Source: Kiritimatiellales bacterium (lineage in GTDB: Bacteria; Verrucomicrobiota; Kiritimatiellia; Kiritimatiellales; Pontiellaceae). Taken from it: DNA of 7,906 nucleotides. Positions 1 through 6,248 of this stretch are shown piece after piece. The notes below the pieces were generated by a model that was not told the DNA's origin, searched no databases, and saw only the letters and a list, made by a program, of their open reading frames with translations. How positions within the stretch are numbered: position 1 is the stretch's first letter; the number at the start of each line of letters is the position of its first letter. The translations under genes and the position numbers were made by a program. The stretch spans positions 1-7,906 of the forward strand of contig JAUXGY010000074.1 in the NCBI GenBank assembly GCA_030621805.1, read 5' to 3'.

Positions 1-752
1 CAGTTTTCGCGCTGGCATTCGCCGAGCAACGGCAGGTGAATTGGTGGTAAATTGCGAGAGGGGGTCTCGATTTTTAGTTTTTGGGGCAAGCCAACCTTGG
101 CGATGCTAACGAGGCTGGAAGCCTCGTCTACGTTGCCAAGGACGCGTAGAACCGTTTCGGATTGTGGAGCGGAAATGGCGGGGCGACCGGGTTTGATGAT
201 GCCGGCTTTTTCGGTGGCAATCTGTTCGAGGGTGTCGCCAAGGAAATTCGTGTGGTCGATATCGATATGGGTAATGACGGAGACGAGCGGAATGATCACG
301 TTGGTGGCGTCCCACCGGCCGCCCATACCGGTTTCGACAATGGCGATATCGACGGCTTCGTCGGCGAAGTATTGATAGGCGAAGGCAGTGGAGATTTCGA
401 AGAAGGTGGCCGGGCGGGCTTCAAGCGTTGCGTCCGCCGCTTCCATGGTTTCGATGTAGCGGTCGAGGGTGGCTTGCGGGATCGGAGTGCCATTGATGCG
501 GAAACGTTCTGAAAAATCGACGAGGTGCGGAGAGGTATAGAGGCCAGTCTTAAAGCCGGAAGCACGCAGGACGGATTCGAGCATGGCGCAGACCGACCCC
601 TTTCCGTTGGTTCCGGCCACGTGGATGACGGCCAACTGCTGGTGGGGATTGCCCAGAGCCTGAAGCAGGTTGCGGATAACATCAAGGCCGGGCTTGATGC
701 CGGCGGTGGTGCGTTTGAACAGGGCTTCTGAGGGTGTCGGGTTGGGCATCAT
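1..752 (-). CDS. folC: Folylpolyglutamate synthase / dihydrofolate synthase, C-terminal part cut off by the window edge
   Basis: Cytoplasmic Mur-ligase-type enzyme that uses ATP to add glutamate to folates (and in many bacteria to dihydropteroate). About 250 N-terminal residues are visible; the family is usually a little over 400, so roughly 60% is present. Seen: the P-loop GTNGKGS at residues 47-53, the folate-binding segment TGLYTSPHL at 69-77, VETGMGGRWDATN at 139-151 (usual form GLGGRLDATN) and the EKAGIIKPG motif at 181-189, whose lysine is near the site normally carbamylated in this family. The readable part ends in LLGECQREN, matching the LLGxHQxxN motif before the second half of the enzyme. 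Two ATG codons are adjacent (752 and 749). The first is preferred because it overlaps the marC stop as ATGA, implying translational coupling; no strong Shine-Dalgarno is seen. It lies downstream of accD, as in many bacteria. No frameshift seen. Confidence 0.95.
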   Translation of the reverse strand, partial: MMPNPTPSEALFKRTTAGIKPGLDVIRNLLQALGNPHQQLAVIHVAGTNGKGSVCAMLESVLRASGFKTGLYTSPHLVDFSERFRINGTPIPQATLDRYIETMEAADATLEARPATFFEISTAFAYQYFADEAVDIAIVETGMGGRWDATNVIIPLVSVITHIDIDHTNFLGDTLEQIATEKAGIIKPGRPAISAPQSETVLRVLGNVDEASSLVSIAKVGLPQKLKIETPSRNLPPIHLPLLGECQREN

Positions 753-1369
753 GGCTGCTGGAAAAAGTTTTTCACGCCGGAGAGAATCATTTGTGCGGAT
801 ATTGCGGAGAGAATGAGTCCCGTGATTTTACTTAGGATCTTAAGCCCCTTCTTTCCGAGCAAGCGTTCGATGTGTGTTCCGAGCAGCAGAATCACCCCGG
901 TCGTAAGTGCGGCAAGCAGGAGGGCCAGAATACCTAGGCCTCTTTGCCCGAGGCTGGAAATATCGGATCCGAAAACCATCAACGTACCGATCACAGCTGG
1001 GCCGATGGCCATTGGCACGGCGAGCGGAACTACCGCGATGTCGTCATCGTCGTCGTTAATTTCCGGTATGTTGGTGGAGCGCTTGGACTGGGCCAGTTGA
1101 ACGGCAGAGAGAAAGAGGAGTGCCCCGGCCCCGACCCGGAATGCATCGAGTGTGATGCCGAGCAGGCTGAAAAAGATGTTGCCGAACAGGAAGATTGCGA
1201 TACTCAGTATGGCAATCGCTGCGGTGACCCGCAGGGCAAGGGTTCGGCGTTCGGTATTATAGGCCCCCCCGTCCGTCATGCTGAGGAACATGGTCAGCAA
1301 GAAAAACGGAGCAAAAAGAAACGTGAATTTGATCCAGACCGTAACAAAGTAGCCGAATTGTTCGCCCAT
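749..1369 (-). CDS. MarC-family integral membrane protein
   Basis: A 206-residue inner-membrane protein of the MarC/UPF0056 family, whose function is not firmly established (the historical link to multiple antibiotic resistance in E. coli was not upheld). Six hydrophobic segments are visible by eye, near residues 7-29, 46-69, 77-94, 112-134, 144-166 and 182-202. The second-half signature is well kept: VPLAVPMAIGPAVIG at 114-128, like the family's PLAxPxxxGPG. The first-half signature is eroded: where many relatives have DPxGxxPxF, this protein reads APFFLLTMF (residues 20-28). The loop before segment four contains five consecutive aspartates (106-110). The start at ATG 1369 is chosen because GAGGG at 1377-1381 lies 7 bases upstream; a GTG at 1372 is the alternative. 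The gene is 33 bases after accD and overlaps folC by 4 bases. Confidence 0.88.
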   Translation of the reverse strand: MGEQFGYFVTVWIKFTFLFAPFFLLTMFLSMTDGGAYNTERRTLALRVTAAIAILSIAIFLFGNIFFSLLGITLDAFRVGAGALLFLSAVQLAQSKRSTNIPEINDDDDDIAVVPLAVPMAIGPAVIGTLMVFGSDISSLGQRGLGILALLLAALTTGVILLLGTHIERLLGKKGLKILSKITGLILSAISAQMILSGVKNFFQQP

Positions 1370-1376
1370 CACATTG

Positions 1377-1381
1377 CCCTC
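1377..1381 (-). promoter_or_regulatory. Ribosome-binding site of the marC-family gene
   Basis: GAGGG on the minus strand lies 7 bases before the ATG at 1369. This favours that ATG over the GTG at 1372 (4 bases away) and over an out-of-frame ATG at 1374 (2 bases away). Confidence 0.55.
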
Positions 1382-1402
1382 GGGTGCGGTAGAAAGAAAT
1401 GC

Positions 1403-2245
1403 CTAGTCGCAGAGATATTCGAGCACGAGGATCATGCGATCACGAAGTTCGGCTCGTGGCACAACCATATCGATCAGGCCATGTTCTTGGAGAAATTCGG
1501 AGCGCTGGAAGCCTTCGGGAAGATCCTGCTGGATGGTCTCTTTGATCACGCGCGGCCCGGCGAATCCGATGAGAGCCTTGGGCTCGGCAACGATGAGATC
1601 GCCCAGCGTGGCGAAGCTGGCCATAACGCCAGCCATGGTGGGGTGGGTAAGAATCGGGATGTAGGGAAGGCCGGCTTCCGCGTGGCGTGCGAGTGCTGCG
1701 CTGGTTTTGGCCATCTGCATGAGGCTGAGCAATCCTTCGTACATGCGGGCGCCACCGGAGGCGCAGGAGAGCAATACGGGGCGCTGTTCGGCGGTACAGC
1801 GTTCAATGAGATGGGTGACCCGCTCTCCAACCACGCTCCCCATGCTGGCACCGAGGAAGGAGAAATCCATTACGCCAAGGCCAATCTCGCGACCGCCGAG
1901 TTTGCAGCCACCGACGGTGATCGCATCGTCCCAACCCGATTTCTTTTGGTTGGCTTCGAGCTTGTCGATATAGGAGAGTTTTCCGGTAAAGCCGAGGGTG
2001 TCGACGGACTTGATGTTGCCGGCCCATTCAGTGAAGGTGCCTTCGTCGGAGAGGAGGTCGATACGGGCCTGCCGGGCGAGGGTGAAGTGGTGGCCGCATT
2101 TGGTGCAGACTTCGAGGTTTGCGGCGACTTCTTCCTTATAGACGATTTCACCACAGGAAGGACATTTCATCCAGAGGCCGTCGGGGACATCGCGCTTTTT
2201 TACGGTAATGGTGGAATAGTTTTTTTTGCTTCCGAATAGAGCCAT
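1403..2245 (-). CDS. accD: Acetyl-CoA carboxylase carboxyltransferase, beta subunit
   Basis: The AccD subunit pairs with AccA (not in this window) to transfer carboxyl from biotin on AccB to acetyl-CoA, giving malonyl-CoA, the first committed step of fatty-acid synthesis in the cytoplasm. At 280 residues it has the usual length. The N-terminal zinc ribbon is intact: CPSC at 28-31 and CTKC at 47-50. The crotonase-like core follows, with MGSVVGE at 135-141, CASGGARMYEG at 161-171, and the highly conserved EPKALIGFAGPRVI at 221-234, then LPEGFQRSEFL at 242-252. One conserved stretch differs from E. coli: residues 202-210 read PTMAGVMAS where E. coli has PTTGGVSAS. The start is ATG 2245, preceded by AGAGGA; a TTG two codons upstream is also in frame but poorly placed. 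It follows comF by 16 bases, so it is surely in the same transcript. Confidence 0.97.
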   Translation of the reverse strand: MALFGSKKNYSTITVKKRDVPDGLWMKCPSCGEIVYKEEVAANLEVCTKCGHHFTLARQARIDLLSDEGTFTEWAGNIKSVDTLGFTGKLSYIDKLEANQKKSGWDDAITVGGCKLGGREIGLGVMDFSFLGASMGSVVGERVTHLIERCTAEQRPVLLSCASGGARMYEGLLSLMQMAKTSAALARHAEAGLPYIPILTHPTMAGVMASFATLGDLIVAEPKALIGFAGPRVIKETIQQDLPEGFQRSEFLQEHGLIDMVVPRAELRDRMILVLEYLCD

Positions 2246-2252
2246 ATCCAAA

Positions 2253-2258
2253 TCCTCT
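2253..2258 (-). promoter_or_regulatory. Ribosome-binding site of accD
   Basis: AGAGGA on the minus strand, 7 bases before the ATG at 2245 and within the 16-base gap after the comF stop. It decides the ATG start over the in-frame TTG at 2251, which would be only 1 base from the site. Confidence 0.65.
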
Positions 2259-2261
2259 CTT

Positions 2262-2966
2262 TTAACCTCGAGCCGCCGTGATTACATGAACGGTAGCCGC
2301 CCCGCCCTTTTTCAGGGCTCTTGCGCAGGCATTGACCGTGGCCCCTGTTGTCATTATATCGTCCACCAGTAAAACCTTTTTTCCTGCCAAACGGCGTCCT
2401 TTCCTAAATTGAAAAGCTTTAGTGACGTTACTAAGCCGATCTTTCGCTGTCAAATTTGTTTGCGAAATGGTTGGCCGAACCCGTTTCAGTAATCCGGGGT
2501 GGATTTTGTGTCCGAGTCGGCGTGCGAGTTCCCGTGCGAGCACGGTAGATTGGTTGTATCCGCGGCTTCTTTTGCGGACATGGTGGAGCGGGACCGGAAC
2601 GAGCAGATCAAACTTCTGGTTGGGGTATTCGGCCCGGATACAGTTGTGTAGCAGGATGGCGAGATCCGGTGCAAGCCAGAGGGCTTGTTCGTATTTAAGC
2701 TGCCGGAGGGCTTCTCCCACGACCCCGTCGTAGCGTGCGGCGGAACGGGCGCCGTCGAAGGCCGGTTTTTTTGCGGAACAGGAGTAGCAGATAAAATCGT
2801 GATCAACCGCCCCGGCTACGGGGTCACCGCAAAGACTGCAAAACGGGGGTTCTATCCGTGCGGAGTCCGACCAGCATTCCCAGCAGATGTAGCGAAAGGA
2901 GTCGGGGGTGGTTTCTCCGCAACCGATGCAACGGCGCGGATAGAGCATATCCAGAAACACGTTCAT
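2262..2966 (-). CDS. comF: ComF-family phosphoribosyltransferase-like protein with double zinc finger
   Basis: ComF-family protein (ComFC/GntX group), cytoplasmic. Relatives are needed for natural DNA uptake in several bacteria, but the family is also common in species not known to be competent, and its reaction is uncertain. From the ATG at 2966 it is 234 residues. Seen: four CxxC pairs, C13/C16, C28/C31, C43/C46 and C60/C63, forming two likely zinc-binding knuckles. Then come VPVPLHHVRKRSRGYNQ (123-139), characteristic of ComF, and the phosphoribosyl-pyrophosphate-binding loop VLLVDDIMTTGAT (198-210). The C-terminus is complete. An in-frame TTG at 2981 would add five residues and overlap the upstream stop as TTGA; neither start has a clear Shine-Dalgarno, so the start is uncertain. 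The gene sits between an SH3b-protein gene and accD in one transcript; no other competence gene is visible. Confidence 0.92.
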   Translation of the reverse strand: MNVFLDMLYPRRCIGCGETTPDSFRYICWECWSDSARIEPPFCSLCGDPVAGAVDHDFICYSCSAKKPAFDGARSAARYDGVVGEALRQLKYEQALWLAPDLAILLHNCIRAEYPNQKFDLLVPVPLHHVRKRSRGYNQSTVLARELARRLGHKIHPGLLKRVRPTISQTNLTAKDRLSNVTKAFQFRKGRRLAGKKVLLVDDIMTTGATVNACARALKKGGAATVHVITAARG

Positions 2967-2977
2967 GAGTTTGGACT

Positions 2978-3796
2978 TCAATCCGAAAGAATTGGGTCCA
3001 GATGGATTTTCTCCACCTTGAGAACGGGGAGCGCAACCTCCTTGGCCCAGTATTTTTTACCTTTGATCAACATGGAACGGTTTAAATAGCGCTCCATCTG
3101 GGCTTCGTTGCCGCGCACGAGGCAGATCGGTTCTTCAAGGATGCCCACAATCAACACGAGTTTGTAGAGGCCGGGGTTGGCGCGGCGCAGAATGCCTGGG
3201 ATTTCATCGTAAACCCCTTGTTCTTTCGTGTCATCGAGTACTAGCATGAGCGGCTTAAGTTCTTCTTCTGTCGGCGCAGGAACCACCGCGATGGGTTCCG
3301 GCTTGGGCTCCGGGGTTTCAACCACCGGCACAGGCGCGGGAACAGGATCCGGCTTGGGAGGCTGGACGATTTCTGTATATTTTTCGCTGATCCATACCCG
3401 GCTTCCGACCGGAGGGGCAATTTTGACCCATTCATTAAACTCGCCGCGCAGGACAATCGCATCGCCTTTATTTGCCACAAAAACCACGCTGTAGTTTTGG
3501 CTGGGGCCTGAACGTATATTTAACTTTTCCGGCACGACGATCCCGTTTTGGATATATTCACCTGCGGCCCAGAAGTTGAGGCTGTCGGGGGCTTGCACCG
3601 CCACCCATCCATTGGTTTTTTCCAGGAAAACAAGCTCTTCGTCTCGCATGGCGCGGTCGAGGAGTTCGGAGTTAAGATCGGCTTTTGTGCGCAGGCTTAC
3701 ACGATCGCCCGTCACTTTTATCTTCACCACCTCGTTCGTCTGGGCGGTAATGGAAAAACAGGTGGCGGAAAATAGGGCAAATAGATGAAATTTCAT
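2978..3796 (-). CDS. Secreted protein with two bacterial SH3 domains, proline-rich linker and an unrecognised C-terminal domain
   Basis: Predicted exported protein of 272 residues. Residues 1-18 look like a signal peptide (MKFHLFALFSATCFSITA) with a short basic start and hydrophobic core; C13 is not in a good lipobox. Two SH3b repeats follow: about 26-84 (VSLRTKADLNSELL then GWVAV) and about 86-143 (LNIRSGPSQNYSVV then EWVKIAPP, ending RVWISEKY). SH3b domains commonly bind cell-wall peptides or act as targeting modules. A linker rich in PxP and acidic residues spans 146-176. The C-terminal part (about 178-272) resembles no family I recognise; it looks like a small alpha/beta domain with hydrophobic stretches such as YKLVLIVGIL. 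ATG 3796 is chosen over an earlier in-frame codon at 3835 because it begins the signal peptide, has GGGA 6 bases upstream and leaves a 13-base gap after tatD. A role at the peptidoglycan is inferred, not shown. Confidence 0.85.
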   Translation of the reverse strand: MKFHLFALFSATCFSITAQTNEVVKIKVTGDRVSLRTKADLNSELLDRAMRDEELVFLEKTNGWVAVQAPDSLNFWAAGEYIQNGIVVPEKLNIRSGPSQNYSVVFVANKGDAIVLRGEFNEWVKIAPPVGSRVWISEKYTEIVQPPKPDPVPAPVPVVETPEPKPEPIAVVPAPTEEELKPLMLVLDDTKEQGVYDEIPGILRRANPGLYKLVLIVGILEEPICLVRGNEAQMERYLNRSMLIKGKKYWAKEVALPVLKVEKIHLDPILSD

Positions 3797-3809
3797 GGTG
3801 TTTCCCGAG

Positions 3810-4586
3810 TTAAAGTGCAAACAGGGTTCGCGCATTTTGTGCAGTTAATTTCGCGACGGAGTCTAGCGAATATGCCTTGAGTTCTGCAAGCTGATTAGCC
3901 ACGTGAACCACAAAGGCCGGTTGATTACGGTTGCCGCGCATGGGAACCGGCGCGAGATAGGGTGAGTCCGTTTCAATCAGCAGGCGGTCGTCCGGAACAT
4001 ATTTCACCACCTCACGCAACGGGTCGGCATTGGCGAACGTGACGATTCCGCTGAAGCTGACCATGAGCCCCAAATCCAGAATCTTCCGGGCAAAGGAGGT
4101 TTCGCGCGTGAAGCAGTGCAGCACGCCGAGTTGGGCGGGGTCGCCCCTCCATGCGGTGGCGTAATCACGGAGTAGGGCGAACGTATCTTCGTCGGCATCG
4201 CGCGTATGCACCACGACCGGTTTTTCGAATTCGATGGCCAGAGCCAGATTCTCGGCAAAGAGTTTTTTTTGTTCGGTGGCCGTTTCGGCGGTGTAGTAGT
4301 AGTCGAGCCCCGTTTCGCCGACGGCCTTCACCAGTGGATTTTTCAGGATCCCCCGTAGCTCGGAAAGGTCGGGGCTTTCGGTGGCCACATCCCGGTCGTA
4401 GCCCGCGCAACCGAAGATGCATCCGGGATGTTCCGTCGCCAGTTGTAGCGAAAGCCTGTTGGCCTCGGAGTTGCCGCCAATGGCTAGCATTTTCAGCACC
4501 TCGGCCTCTTTGGCGTGTTCCAGAATTTCAAGAAATGTGCCGTCCTTCACGAACCGATCAAAATGAACATGGCTATCGATAAACAT
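3810..4586 (-). CDS. tatD: TatD-family metal-dependent hydrolase (DNase)
   Basis: TIM-barrel amidohydrolase-superfamily enzyme of the TatD/YcfH type. Characterised relatives are Mg-dependent 3'-5' exonucleases linked to DNA repair and turnover; the exact substrate here is unknown. At 258 residues it has the family's usual size. The metal-binding residues can be read: H6 and H8 in DSHVHFD, E91 in GETGLDYYY, H127 in VVHTRDA, H157 in VLHCFT, and D207 in IETDSPYLAP. The late signature RGNRNQPAFV (217-226) is also typical of TatD. The start is the uncertain point. ATG 4586 places DSHVH at the usual distance from the N-terminus but has no Shine-Dalgarno. The frame stays open upstream, with ATG codons at 4670 and 4691 that would add 28 or 35 residues of basic sequence unlike the family. 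It is the first gene of the minus-strand run. Confidence 0.93.
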   Translation of the reverse strand: MFIDSHVHFDRFVKDGTFLEILEHAKEAEVLKMLAIGGNSEANRLSLQLATEHPGCIFGCAGYDRDVATESPDLSELRGILKNPLVKAVGETGLDYYYTAETATEQKKLFAENLALAIEFEKPVVVHTRDADEDTFALLRDYATAWRGDPAQLGVLHCFTRETSFARKILDLGLMVSFSGIVTFANADPLREVVKYVPDDRLLIETDSPYLAPVPMRGNRNQPAFVVHVANQLAELKAYSLDSVAKLTAQNARTLFAL

Positions 4587-4630
4587 AATGTCGCGCAGTA
4601 AAGCGAAACCATGTACGCGCGGGCGAGGTT

Positions 4631-4659
4631 TATTTAGGCGGAATAATTTAGGATCGGAA
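4631..4659 (-). promoter_or_regulatory. Weak promoter candidate for the tatD operon
   Basis: On the minus strand, TTCCGA (4659-4654) and TAAATA (4636-4631) are separated by exactly 17 bases and lie in the most AT-rich part of the tatD upstream region. Each hexamer matches only three of six consensus bases. If real, transcription would start about 40 bases before ATG 4586, which would exclude the longer tatD starts. Confidence 0.2.
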
Positions 4660-4935
4660 TCATCTTTCATGGAGCGGGTGCCAGTGCCCATAGAGGGACT
4701 TACTCGAATGGTGCTGCGATGCTCGGTTAATAGTGATAGGGATTGGGCCTTCGCTTAAGGTACTGAGGCTCTTTTCGTGAGGTCTGAGTAGGACGATTTT
4801 TAGGGCAATTCTCCGGTAGAGTTCGGCAAGCTCGGTCGCCGGGTACGAACGCCTGATTGGGAGTGAATAGCGGACAAGATGATTATTTCATAAGAGGATC
4901 TGTGCAGGATGCTCGCGGTCAAATCGTTCTATCCC

Positions 4936-4941
4936 TATAAT
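4936..4941 (+). promoter_or_regulatory. Candidate -10 box of the sialidase gene
   Basis: A perfect TATAAT stands 46 bases before the ATG at 4988, in an AT-rich tract. No good -35 hexamer is found at 15-19 bases upstream (the 17-base position reads TCGCGG). The gene may therefore need an activator, or the match may be chance. Confidence 0.35.
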
Positions 4942-4973
4942 TACACCCGCAGATAAGATAGATGGATAACACG

Positions 4974-4978
4974 AAGGA
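4974..4978 (+). promoter_or_regulatory. Ribosome-binding site of the sialidase gene
   Basis: AAGGA ends 9 bases before the ATG at 4988. It supports that start over the internal ATG at 5021 and hence a signal peptide with a basic N-terminal region. Confidence 0.6.
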
Positions 4979-4987
4979 TAGGGGATC

Positions 4988-6220
4988 ATGAAAAATCGAT
5001 TGAAGAAGAGGATTATTACAATGGGGCTGGCCCTCGTTTTCGCATCTGCCGCCGGAACGGCACCGGATAAGGCCGGCGTTCTGATCGACGACTTCCGCCT
5101 GCTCAAGGATGAGCCCACCCACATTCCCCAAGCTCCGAAAGTGGCCAGCGAACCGATCAAAAAACGGATACACGACGAAGCGCTATTTGTTTCGGGCTCG
5201 AAAGATACCCACACCTTCCGCATCCCAGCGATTATCACCGCCAAAAACGGTGATTTGATTGCCACTTGCGATGCACGGCGTAAAAGCGGCGCGGATCTGA
5301 TCTGGGTTCGCGACATCGATATTGCGATCCGGCGCAGCACAGACCATGGAAAAACATGGACCCACATGGATTTCATCTGCGACTTCGGCGACGGACGCCC
5401 TGCGTCCGACCCCTCGTTGCTTCTCGACCAGACCACCGGTGAAATCTTCTGCTTCTACAACTACATGGATCAGGACAGTGCGCCGAAGGAGTTTCGCCTC
5501 TATGTGCAGAGCAGTAAGGACAACGGCAAGACCTGGGGCAAAGCGCGCGATATTACCGACGAGATTTCCAAACCCGACTGGAAGATGGATTTTAAGTTCA
5601 TCACTTCTGGCCGCGGCATTCAGACTCGCGGCGGTGAGCTACTGCATACTATGGTGAACCTCAGGAATGGCCTGCATATTTTCGGGAGTAAAGACCATGG
5701 AAAGAGCTGGTACCTGAAGGATGTCCCGCTCAAACCCGGTAACGAGTCGAAGGTGATTGAGCTGGCCGATGGTCGTCTGATGGTCAACTGCCGTGCCCAA
5801 GGCAAGGGCTTCCGCTGGGTGCATGTCTCCAAGGATGGAGGTAAGAGTTGGGAGGGTCGCGTTGATCGGAGTCTGATTGATCCCGGCTGCAACGGAAGCA
5901 TTCTGCGCTACACCTCGGTCAAGGATGGCTACCAGAAAAACCGACTGCTCTTCTGCAATGCCAATTCCTTCAAGGGTCGGCAGAACCTTTCGGTGCGGAT
6001 CAGCTATAATGAAGGGAAAACATGGAGCGAAGGCAAGGTGATAGACTCGGGGCCGGCGGCCTACTCCAGCCTGACCATCTGCAAGGATGGCACCATCGGT
6101 GTCCTCTATGAACCCGGCTATAAGGAAGTCCGCTTTGCCAGCTTCACACTGGAGGATCTGACAGACGGCCGGGACAAGCTCTGCAAACCCTATTGCCTGC
6201 CGGGCGTGCCGGGAAAATAA
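4988..6220 (+). CDS. Exported exo-alpha-sialidase (neuraminidase), GH33 type
   Basis: Six-bladed beta-propeller glycoside hydrolase predicted to release terminal sialic acids from glycans outside the cytoplasm. It has 410 residues. Residues 1-21 look like a signal peptide (basic KNRLKKR, hydrophobic core, ASA before the likely cut). The sialidase signature TFRIPAI is at 76-82. Five Asp-boxes are present: STDHGKTW 117-124, SKDNGKTW 176-183, SKDHGKSW 234-241, SKDGGKSW 281-288 and a variant SYNEGKTW 339-346. By comparison with GH33 enzymes from memory, the active site appears complete: arginine triad R78, R269 (MVNCR) and R331, acid/base D103 (KSGAD), E253 (GNESKVIEL) and nucleophile Y359 (AAYSSL). 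The tail YSSLT...GTIGVLYE is also typical. No lectin or carbohydrate-binding domain is seen; residues 25-65 are an unassigned N-terminal stretch. It stands alone on the plus strand. A trans-sialidase or another sugar-acid specificity cannot be excluded. Confidence 0.92.
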   Translation: MKNRLKKRIITMGLALVFASAAGTAPDKAGVLIDDFRLLKDEPTHIPQAPKVASEPIKKRIHDEALFVSGSKDTHTFRIPAIITAKNGDLIATCDARRKSGADLIWVRDIDIAIRRSTDHGKTWTHMDFICDFGDGRPASDPSLLLDQTTGEIFCFYNYMDQDSAPKEFRLYVQSSKDNGKTWGKARDITDEISKPDWKMDFKFITSGRGIQTRGGELLHTMVNLRNGLHIFGSKDHGKSWYLKDVPLKPGNESKVIELADGRLMVNCRAQGKGFRWVHVSKDGGKSWEGRVDRSLIDPGCNGSILRYTSVKDGYQKNRLLFCNANSFKGRQNLSVRISYNEGKTWSEGKVIDSGPAAYSSLTICKDGTIGVLYEPGYKEVRFASFTLEDLTDGRDKLCKPYCLPGVPGK

Positions 6221-6248
6221 TGAGTTTACAGATTTTAGGCTTGAAAAT

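Larger units (their letters stand above)
4587..4987 (+). other. Divergent intergenic region, about 400 bases, no recognised gene
   Basis: This region separates tatD (minus) from the sialidase (plus), so it must hold promoters for both. No tRNA, known riboswitch or conserved protein can be recognised in it. About 4620-4660 and 4880-4980 are AT-richer than their surroundings. In the middle, 4813-4850 contains weak overlapping inverted repeats (GTTCG at 4821-4825 against CGAAC at 4846-4850; CCGG at 4813 and 4839). GATA occurs four times between 4952 and 4980, in the likely leader of the sialidase. The open frame extending upstream of tatD across 4587-4691 is more likely leader than coding. Confidence 0.6.

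Noticed and set aside
944..2239. A 431-codon plus-strand open frame opposite accD and the marC-family gene
   Set aside because: It is antisense to two clearly recognisable genes, spans their junction, has low-complexity Gly/Glu/Asp/His-rich composition typical of a reverse-complement shadow, and shows no domain.
4813..4850. Inverted repeats as a terminator, tRNA or REP element
   Set aside because: Stems are only 4-5 pairs with bulges, no U-tract follows, and it does not fold into a cloverleaf. Only one copy is visible in the window.
4888..5436. A 182-codon minus-strand open frame overlapping the sialidase start and its leader
   Set aside because: It is antisense to the sialidase coding region, with Ser/Arg-rich composition and no recognisable domain.
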